A stretch of 17,900 nt of DNA from an uncultured Pirellulaceae bacterium (GTDB taxonomy: Bacteria; Planctomycetota; Planctomycetia; Pirellulales; Pirellulaceae): NCBI GenBank assembly GCA_947258905.1, contig CAMYKF010000295.1:1-17900 (forward strand). The letters are read 5' to 3'. Below, in pieces: positions 9,801-14,224 of this stretch; position 1 is the first letter of the stretch; every line of letters begins with the position of its first letter. A program made the position numbers and the translations under genes. The notes under the pieces were generated by a model. It had not been told where the DNA came from. It did no database searches and saw only the letters and a list, made by a program, of their open reading frames with translations.

Positions 9801-10625
9801 TCGGGCGAGTTATACCTGCCGGCCGACGAGCAATCGAATAAATTCTGTCGTTTGTACAGTCACGGCATCGCCACACTCGCGCTCACCGAAGCCTATGGCA
9901 TGACGCAGGACGAATCGTTGTTGCCGGCACTGCGACTGGCGCTGGATTTCATTGCCGACAGCCAGCATCCTCAACTCGGCGGATGGCGTTATCTGCCGCG
10001 ACCGTATGCCCGACGCATCGGTCAGGCCCAGCATGCCGACACTTCGGTGACCGGCTGGATGATGATGGCCTTGCAAAGCGCCCGTCTGGCCGGACTGGAA
10101 ACGGACGACAAGGTGTGGATCGGTATCGAACGCTGGGCCGACAACGCCCAGGACCTGAACGAGCAACACCTGTTCCGTTACCGTCCCGAGGCTCGCGACT
10201 CCGACACTACGCGACACGGGCGTGTGCCGTCACCCTGCATGACCGCCGTCGGACTACTGATGCGTCTGTACATGGGCTGGGACCGCATCGACCCGCGTCT
10301 GGTCGATGGTTCGGAATACTTGCTGGAACACCTGCCCGACGACTCCAGCATCAATACACGTGATACCTATTACTGGTATTACGCGACCCAGATAGTTCGC
10401 CACGTGGGCGGCGAGGCGTGGGAAACCTGGCACGCTGCCTTGCATCCGCTGCTGGTTGGCACGCAGATCAAGGAAGGTGAGATGGCGGGCAGCTGGGATC
10501 CGCTGAACCCGGTACCGGATCGCTGGGGAGCCCAGGCAGGACGGTTGTACGTAACGACCATGAACTTGCTATCCCTGGAAGTCGACTATCGCTTGCTGCC
10601 ACTGTACGACGAAACAGCCAGGTAA
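6825..10625 (+). CDS. Giant TonB/TolA-like membrane protein with C-terminal squalene cyclase-like toroid
   Basis: A 1266-residue protein in three parts. (1) Residues 1-100 have three membrane helices (about 24-46, 49-69, 80-98). The basic segment DDRRIRR before helix 3 puts the rest of the protein in the periplasm by the positive-inside rule. Helix 3 reads ILSLAAHCAFLIFAR, with Ser87-x3-His91 matching the Ser16/His20 motif of E. coli TonB. (2) Residues ~110-905 are a low-complexity linker rich in Ser, Arg, Pro, Gln, Ala and Thr, probably disordered, with an acidic patch near 667-676. (3) Residues ~912-1266 resemble prenyltransferase/squalene oxidase repeats: FLARHQQDDGSW, DTAATGLAILAFQ, GGWRYLPRP, HADTSVTGWMMMALQ, GSWDP. 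No DxDD catalytic motif is visible, so cyclase chemistry is doubtful. No clear ribosome binding site precedes the ATG. Its position after exbB/exbD suggests it transduces proton-motive energy; this function is inferred. Confidence 0.8.
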   Translation: MSTRRQIVRSYQPQQFERFDQQFWPVFMAMCITATILAATVVTLLSGLWMWVSLMVLPAAVSILLLVLRFVDDRRIRRSAQLALILSLAAHCAFLIFARQTEIFHGVFLEVNRMTTAVRQPRVIHTSKQLDVQPWMQLNEVPSPSPLEPQPEKQHRIDTATARPQPTPVQNQNASDSPQLVRRQQLSQTVPRLGRSLSQMSRQTENMQPRSSEQVAMAAAAPRSESSAPSELTASENEVRRSTPASSVEAPRTADRSDSPAQPTRESAMARNESARPATPQPTAAARTPRRETTSQPVVAEASPRRNVQAPPAASPPESRRTASMSSAAAELQRRSPTASQPVETPVFRRDASSSPTMQMAQRNPRRDQPRPVVPSATAAAQPSRSTVNAPAPTTPENIERPRPVNRTALRQGSAEMNPQPMALEKSSGGTAGVGRSVNLDRDAGSQQSAATTASDSQRRRESTTQRPRENALAVRQMARTPRSTAAELMPSSAYRPDSIPVANRAATEQPAELTASASASLSQSNSDARRSHVSVERGTGNVDVGPTKIVSEIPGRRVEGGGQPEIQNEPNSQQMTQRGDRGASSPALASDDIAPTMADPGNRPAEQMAAWEPAAAAEADLLSRRSGQSASSGGPANDEIARDEPVTANASDLADSTLGRADQQSDDEENDEEARRRKGELAQQVTRSRRSSGSEQPALDVDAPLVARNGTAGQSSDTTAEMTAQGGDLNTRTASRTGVTGQRGEAGESSIAASGPSGDSNSRRSDNAQPDTRQGTAQAAPSRSTTSDQPLMAAGDTPELQGQRALAIGQSNQMQDDPNVAQLDRSTPPGMSLDIDARIGPAGISNELEPDPGIDSRRASRDSPAVQSMTETRFRRNETGGSPSISTAPVIAREAFRSRNNPSRSSSAPQTEEAIELGLAFLARHQQDDGSWTLGGFDVGQNDVAVQLSSDTAATGLAILAFQGAGYNHREFKYASQLQAAIDWLIQHQQPSGELYLPADEQSNKFCRLYSHGIATLALTEAYGMTQDESLLPALRLALDFIADSQHPQLGGWRYLPRPYARRIGQAQHADTSVTGWMMMALQSARLAGLETDDKVWIGIERWADNAQDLNEQHLFRYRPEARDSDTTRHGRVPSPCMTAVGLLMRLYMGWDRIDPRLVDGSEYLLEHLPDDSSINTRDTYYWYYATQIVRHVGGEAWETWHAALHPLLVGTQIKEGEMAGSWDPLNPVPDRWGAQAGRLYVTTMNLLSLEVDYRLLPLYDETAR

Positions 10626-10665
10626 GTACTCAATTTGAGCGAGCCCTTGCCAGTTACATATTGGG

Positions 10666-10683
10666 CCCGACGTTTACGTCGGG
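10666..10683 (+). repeat. REP-like palindrome, copy A
   Basis: CCCGACGT/ACGTCGGG form a perfect 8-bp stem with a TT loop, preceded by ATATTGGG. It pairs with a second, inverted copy at 10764-10781 that keeps the flank and loop but swaps stem base pairs. Confidence 0.6.
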
Positions 10684-10703
10684 TAACTCTGAACGACGAC
10701 CAT

Positions 10704-10742
10704 TTGCTCCCCGCCCGCAGCAAATCGGCGGGCGGGGAGCAA
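10704..10742 (+). terminator. 15-bp GC-rich hairpin, possible operon terminator
   Basis: Arms 10704-10718 and 10728-10742 are perfect reverse complements (15 bp, TTGCTCCCCGCCCGC) around a 9-base loop. The hairpin lies 79 bases after the stop of the TonB-like gene and is followed by GATTATTTCTT, not a clean T-run. It could terminate the tpr-exbB-exbD-giant transcript, stabilise its 3' end, or be part of the surrounding repeat element. Confidence 0.5.
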
Positions 10743-10763
10743 GATTATTTCTTGCCCGTGAAA

Positions 10764-10781
10764 CCTGAGCTAAAGCTCGGG
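10764..10781 (-). repeat. REP-like palindrome, copy B (inverted)
   Basis: Read on the minus strand: CCCGAGCT/AGCTCAGG with TT between and one wobble pair. Flanks TTATTAGG before and GGTTT after resemble copy A. Relative to A, two adjacent stem pairs (CG/CG) are exchanged for GC/GC, so pairing is kept. Confidence 0.55.
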
Positions 10782-10847
10782 CCTAATAAGTGATTTGCCT
10801 GAAATTGTGTCATCGGTTGCGGCTTGAGTTTGGCTCCAACGAGAAGC

Positions 10848-10915
10848 CGGTCCAAAGTCTCACGACTTTGGCTTCGGGAATCAAGGCGGTCCAGGACCCA
10901 ACGACCTGGGTTAAG
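10848..10915 (+). repeat. Two related tandem hairpins, 39-nt period
   Basis: Unit 1 holds CCAAAGTC-tcac-GACTTTGG (10852-10871), a perfect 8-bp stem. Unit 2, shifted by 39 bases, starts with the same CGGTCCA and holds CCAGG...CCTGG (10891-10909). Two A-T pairs of unit 1 are G-C pairs in unit 2. They look like two diverged copies of a small palindromic repeat. Confidence 0.5.
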
Positions 10916-11071
10916 GGTGTCCACTCATTCCTGGTCGCAAGGTTACTGGATGAGGACTGATTTTCCCGGAAACGCTTTCCCCTTTGATTCATCCGGGTTA
11001 AAATCCGTCTGCTGGCGTGATTTCCGCGCTACTTCCGTTTACCTCGCAAGCCAACTTCCGTGGAACCTGTA

Positions 11072-11416
11072 ATGACCAGTCTGCTGCAATCCGTATCCGA
11101 CGATGTAATGATCCTGGATTTTGAACAAACAAAAATTCTGCATCAGGATGCGGTCGACACAATCGGTTCGGAGCTTCAGAACATTGCTCGCACCACTGAC
11201 ATCAAGAAAATCATCGTGGACATGAATCGCATCGAACTGATGACGTCATCGATGATCGGTCAGTTTGTATCGTTCCACAAACAATGCGAAGCCCGCGGGA
11301 TCAATGTCACGTTCTGCAATCTGACGTCGCAGATCACGGAACTGTTCAAGATCACCAAGCTGGACACGATGTTCCAGATCAAGGGCACCCGCGAAGACGC
11401 GATGAAAGGCCTGTAA
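11072..11416 (+). CDS. STAS-domain protein (anti-sigma factor antagonist-like)
   Basis: Small cytoplasmic protein of 114 residues with the SpoIIAA-type STAS fold. It has an N-terminal strand (DDVMILDFEQTKI), a middle strand IIVDMNRIELMTSS followed by helix MIGQFVSFHKQC, and C-terminal NVTFCNLTSQITELFKIT. In the family a Ser in a DSSG motif is phosphorylated by an anti-sigma kinase. Here the motif is TSSM (residues 58-61), so the Ser pair is kept while the preceding Asp and following Gly are not. The ATG at 11072 is preferred over an in-frame GTG at 11060 because GGAA lies just upstream. No kinase, phosphatase or sigma factor gene lies next to it, so its partner is unknown. Such stand-alone STAS proteins are common in Planctomycetes (family knowledge). 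Confidence 0.85.
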   Translation: MTSLLQSVSDDVMILDFEQTKILHQDAVDTIGSELQNIARTTDIKKIIVDMNRIELMTSSMIGQFVSFHKQCEARGINVTFCNLTSQITELFKITKLDTMFQIKGTREDAMKGL

Positions 11417-11729
11417 CACTCCGCCAATGGCAACTCGCTCGCCCAGAGCAATGAATCTGCCGTATTCTTGTTAGCAGACTGGCGCAGGCCCACGCCATGC
11501 CCCACAAGGGTGGGCCGGTACTACTCCTATTTGGCCTCTGTTCACAATTTGTTTGAAATTGCGTTGGTTTGCGGTGAGTTCGGTTCACGGCGCGAATTGG
11601 TACGACTGTGGCCCGGCTGAATTCGGCCGCCCACCAATGATGATCCCAAATACTTGCGCGCATTGCCTTGGGCGTGCACACAAGTGTTTTGAAGTACGAC
11701 TTTAGTGTTTGGCCAACCGGAGATGGATC
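11417..11729. other. Intergenic region after the STAS gene
   Basis: No credible gene. A 7-bp hairpin, GGCCCAC/GTGGGCC (11487-11516), lies 70 bases after the STAS stop without a T-run; it may be a weak terminator. The end of the region carries the ribosome binding site of the PEP-CTERM relic. Confidence 0.5.
11487..11516 (+). terminator. Weak terminator-like hairpin after the STAS gene
   Basis: GGCCCAC (11487-11493) pairs with GTGGGCC (11510-11516) over a 16-base loop. There is no T-tract, so termination is only a possibility. Confidence 0.25.
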
Positions 11730-11896
11730 ATGAAGAAATTGACGCTGCTGGCTTGTGCGCTCTTGTTGCTGCCGCTGCAGGCTGACCGCAAGCGACAACG
11801 TGACCGCACTGAGCGTCATTCCGGAGCCCGCAACCGCGGGTCTGGTCATGGGCGGCCGGATGCTGCCTGATTCGCCGACGCAAACGCGTGGCGTAA
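11730..11896 (+). pseudogene. Frameshifted miniature PEP-CTERM protein gene
   Basis: A strong GGAG (11719-11722) sits 7 bases before the ATG. Frame 1 gives a signal peptide, MKKLTLLACALLLLPLQA, and then runs to TGA at 11868-11870 (46 codons) with a nonsense basic tail. The next frame over the same region reads ALSVIPEPATAGLVM, a PEP-CTERM sorting motif. The third frame then reads AAGCCLIRRRKRVA to TAA at 11894-11896, the expected hydrophobic stretch and Arg-rich tail. Two frame changes therefore split one signal-peptide plus PEP-CTERM protein. Only about a dozen residues separate the signal peptide from the PEP motif, so nearly the whole mature domain is absent. PEP-CTERM proteins are sorted by exosortases in other bacteria; no exosortase gene is in the window. 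A terminator follows. It may be a decayed gene; sequencing errors are a less likely explanation because two are needed. Confidence 0.65.
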
Positions 11897-11929
11897 TCGC
11901 ACACAACTAACCGTTTGAAAATCATCTCA

Positions 11930-11972
11930 AGGCCACGTTTTCGGAAGCAACCGGTAATGTGGCCTCTTTTTT
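11930..11972 (+). terminator. Intrinsic terminator of the PEP-CTERM relic
   Basis: AGGCCAC (11930-11936) pairs with GTGGCCT (11959-11965), with an inner CGG/CCG pairing, and is followed by C and six T (11967-11972). It is the best Rho-independent terminator in the window and lies 33 bases after the relic's final stop. Confidence 0.8.
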
Positions 11973-12032
11973 GTGACCCTGCCTCTGCAATCGTGGCATC
12001 GATATCTCAAAAATGTAGCGATTCGACGATAC

Positions 12033-12128
12033 TTTAGGGCCACCCCTGCGGGGTTTGCATGTCGCACTGATTCCTTTCCTGGGGCTTCGCCCCAGGCTGA
12101 CTTGGGATCGGCCCGTTGGGCCTGTTCA
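12033..12128 (-). repeat. Three-hairpin repeat element, left copy
   Basis: Three short stems in order: ACCCC/GGGGT (12042-12054), CCTGGGGC/GCCCCAGG (12078-12096) and GGCCC/GGGCC (12110-12122). All have 3-base loops, with spacers of 23 and 13 bases. The reverse complement matches the right copy at 12293-12388 in order, spacing and much of the sequence. Confidence 0.75.
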
Positions 12129-12134
12129 CGTTTC

Positions 12135-12173
12135 GAAGGGCCGGAGCCAGGTCAGCCCGGAGCAACGCCCTGG
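12135..12173 (+). repeat. Partial, decayed copy of the three-hairpin element
   Basis: This stretch matches 12302-12340 of the right copy at 32 of 39 positions (GTCAGCCC, GCAACGCCCTGG kept). The middle stem is weakened by mismatches and the outer hairpins are missing. It leads directly into the T-rich start of the tandem repeats. Confidence 0.6.
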
Positions 12174-12180
12174 TTTTTTG

Positions 12181-12294
12181 GACTCACGATCGGTTGGGCA
12201 TGGTTTTTTTGATTCGCGATCGGTTGGGCATGGTTTTTTTGATTCGCGATCGGTTGGGCATGGTTTTTTGACTCGCGATCGGTTGGGCATGGTT
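12181..12294 (+). repeat. Four tandem units of about 30 bp
   Basis: Units start at 12181, 12211, 12241 and 12270 with lengths 30, 30, 29 and 25 (the last lacks its T-run). The core is CGATCGGTTGGGCATGGTTT and the first three units end in 6-7 T. A TGGTTTTTT tail also precedes unit 1 (12171-12179), copying the unit end. The 29-bp unit shifts any reading frame, so the array is not a coding repeat. Confidence 0.85.
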
Positions 12295-12388
12295 CAGGCC
12301 CAAAGGGCCGGCGCTTTGTCAGCCCAGGGCAACGCCCTGGGGTGTTCGAAGCGAAAAAAACACGAAGCCCCAAAGGGGCGGCCCTAAA
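12293..12388 (+). repeat. Three-hairpin repeat element, right copy
   Basis: Stems GGCCC/GGGCC (12297-12309), CCCAGGGC/GCCCTGGG (12323-12341) and GCCCC/GGGGC (12367-12379), all with 3-base loops and spacers of 13 and 25 bases. The element ends in GGCCCTAAA, mirrored by TTTAGGGCC at the start of the left copy. Over the 47 bases spanning the second and third stems, 34 are identical to the inverted left copy. Confidence 0.75.
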
Positions 12389-12633
12389 CAGCGAGGGGCA
12401 CTAATTGCCTGAACTCCAACTGCAAAATCCGTGTCGCATGACAGGTTTCCCAACCGTCTTCGCAGTATGGTTCCACGCGAAATCTATATCCACCGGTCCG
12501 GATCCATCGTTCGTGTTGCCGCCTGGTGTCCGGTGGATCGCCAACTCGATTACAATAGACAGTTGAAAGACTTTGTTGCCTTGCGGTAACAATCGGTCAA
12601 TCTCCCATTGTTTCCTCGGGCCCATTCACAAAG
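12389..12633. other. Upstream region of the adaptor gene with inverted repeats
   Basis: No gene seen. ATCCACCGG (12488-12496) and CCGGTGGAT (12530-12538) form a 9-bp inverted repeat 33 bases apart. TTGTTGCC-ttgc-GGTAACAA (12573-12592) is an 8-bp hairpin with one G-T wobble, 41 bases before the adaptor start. These are candidate operator or leader structures; a TACAAT-like -10 lies near 12551. Confidence 0.35.
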
Positions 12634-13926
12634 ATGCAGTACCGCAAACTCGCTCTCATCCTGATTTTGTTTTCCACAGCTGGTTTGCTGGCCATACCCG
12701 CCACCGCCCAGCGGAAGGGCGGCGAAGCGGCGCTGGTGCGTACGCAACGGGCCGTCGAGCAAACCCGTCCCACACGACAGTCCTTTGTGGGCTCCCTGCA
12801 ACCGGTGCAGCGCTCGGTGATCGGCAGCGCCGTGGAAGAACGCGTGGAGCGTGTACTGGTCGAGGCAGGCGATTTCGTCGAGTGCCCCGTCGAGTCAGAC
12901 GCCGAAGCACCGGTGCTGGTCGAATTGCGGCGGGACACGATTGATCTGGAGCTGGAAGCGGCAAAGATCGAACTGGAATTGCGTGACCAGGCCCTCGCCG
13001 AATTGCGGCAAACCATTCCCAAGGAGATCGCGTTGGCCGAGGCCAACGTGCAGCGTGTGGAGGCAGAACTGGAATATGCTCGAAAAAACTACGAACGGTT
13101 ACAGGGATTGGCCGAGAGCGCCATGTCCAGCAAGGAGTTCGAAGAAAGCTTTGCTCTTTTCCGCGCCAGTTCCGAGGAACTCAACGCCGTCCGCATCGAA
13201 TTGCAAAAGCTGCAGGCCACGCAGGACATCCGCCTGACGATTGCCCGCCGCAGTGTGGCGCGGCAACAAGCGGAAGTGAGACGCGTCGAGGACCGGCAAT
13301 CACGCTACGCGATCCGCGCGCCGTTCAGCGGATTCGTCACACGCAAGCTCGTGGAAACCGGAAACTGGGTGACGCAGGGTACGCCCGTCGTCGAAATCGT
13401 CCGGATGGATCCGATTGAATTGCAGATCAGCGTGCCTCAGGAACATGCCGCTCGACTGCAACAGACTTTTTCAACCTCCCGTGATGATGGGCCGCCGGCC
13501 GCGGTGGTCAAAGTCGACTTCCTGACCGAGCCGCTCACTGGCCAGATCGATCGCATCGTTCCCGACGCGGATCCGCGAACGCGATCGATGCCCGTGATCA
13601 TTCGCGTCGCCAACCCGCAATACACTTTGAAGCCCGGCTGGTTGGCGCGCGCCGAACTCGAAATCGGCCGACCCCAGCCGGTCACGATGGTTCCCAAGGA
13701 CGCGCTGGTGCTGAGTCAGGAAACGACACGCATCTTCGCGGTCGAACGGGGGGGTTCTCGCACTACCGTTCGCAGTATCAACGTCGTAACCGGTGCCGTC
13801 CGCGATGATTTGATCGAGGTGCGGGGCGATGTCAGTCCCGGCGATGAAATCGTTACCCAGGGCAACGAACGACTGCGTGACCGTCAGGAGGTCAAGGTTC
13901 TGGCAGACGCAAGGGAAGAAGACTGA
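12634..13926 (+). CDS. Periplasmic adaptor subunit (HlyD/RND membrane fusion protein)
   Basis: Predicted adaptor that links an inner-membrane transporter to an outer-membrane channel. It has 430 residues with a signal peptide (1-25, ending ATA). The first half of the lipoyl domain (about 58-100) is followed by a long coiled-coil hairpin (about 100-222) and the second lipoyl half (YAIRAPFSGFVTRKLVETG, from about 225). A beta-barrel (about 255-340) and a membrane-proximal domain with PKDALV and GDEIVTQGNERLRD complete it. The hairpin tip carries RLQGLAESAMSS from Arg155, close to the RLxxL...S motif used to dock TolC-type channels. A Cys (about residue 88) breaks the first lipoyl half with an acidic insert. 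No obvious ribosome binding site is seen. No RND or ABC transporter gene follows; the next gene is an unrelated secreted protein. Substrate unknown. Confidence 0.87.
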   Translation: MQYRKLALILILFSTAGLLAIPATAQRKGGEAALVRTQRAVEQTRPTRQSFVGSLQPVQRSVIGSAVEERVERVLVEAGDFVECPVESDAEAPVLVELRRDTIDLELEAAKIELELRDQALAELRQTIPKEIALAEANVQRVEAELEYARKNYERLQGLAESAMSSKEFEESFALFRASSEELNAVRIELQKLQATQDIRLTIARRSVARQQAEVRRVEDRQSRYAIRAPFSGFVTRKLVETGNWVTQGTPVVEIVRMDPIELQISVPQEHAARLQQTFSTSRDDGPPAAVVKVDFLTEPLTGQIDRIVPDADPRTRSMPVIIRVANPQYTLKPGWLARAELEIGRPQPVTMVPKDALVLSQETTRIFAVERGGSRTTVRSINVVTGAVRDDLIEVRGDVSPGDEIVTQGNERLRDRQEVKVLADAREED

Positions 13927-14224
13927 GGCGCGAGGGACAGCACCCATGCCCAGGTAGAAGCGCGACAACGTGCCCGGACGCACGCCCATCGGGGTACTGG
14001 CAGCCGGGCTGCCGCCTGTGCTCCTGAAGTTTTTCCGCAGGCAATTCCGTGCCCGCATATTCGTCAGGGCCATCGCGCTCCTGGAGAGACGCCTGTTCCA
14101 CGCAAGAAACGCGGCCTTTGGTACGGCAACTGCGGCTTTGTTTTCGCGTTCTGCCGGCTCCCCCAAACACGCGTGAGCGTGAACTTCTTGTCACTTGGCC
14201 CGGCCTGATTGGAAAGGGTTCAAC
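13927..14224. other. Intergenic region, nothing recognised
   Basis: About 300 bases with short open frames on both strands but no recognisable domain or start signal. A tight hairpin GGCAGC-CGG-GCTGCC lies at 13999-14013, without a T-run. The end of the region holds the ribosome binding site of the next gene (GGAAAGGG, 14211-14218). Confidence 0.5.

Larger units (their letters stand above)
10626..11071. other. Hairpin-rich intergenic region
   Basis: About 445 bases without a credible gene. The region holds two REP-like palindromes in inverted orientation around a 15-bp GC-rich hairpin, then two related tandem hairpins (all listed separately). Close to the STAS gene there is a CCCGGA/TCCGGG inverted repeat (10965-10997) flanked by TTTT and AAAA. 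The STAS gene promoter should lie here but no clear -35/-10 pair is visible. Confidence 0.6.

Noticed and set aside
9556..10625. Active squalene-hopene cyclase or prenyltransferase
   Set aside because: The repeats match the toroid fold, but no DxDD motif or prenyltransferase zinc-site pattern is visible and the domain hangs on a membrane-anchored linker.
12181..12294. Possible CRISPR array
   Set aside because: The units are directly adjacent, with no variable spacers, and no cas genes are present.
12055..12387. Plus-strand open frame with a repeated FFDSRSVGHG peptide
   Set aside because: The peptide repeat comes from the 30-bp tandem DNA repeat; the 29-bp unit breaks the repeat frame, the flanks are hairpin elements and no ribosome binding site is present.
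13471..14166. Minus-strand open frame overlapping the end of the adaptor gene
   Set aside because: Most of it is antisense to a well-supported adaptor gene and the rest has no recognisable domain or start signal.
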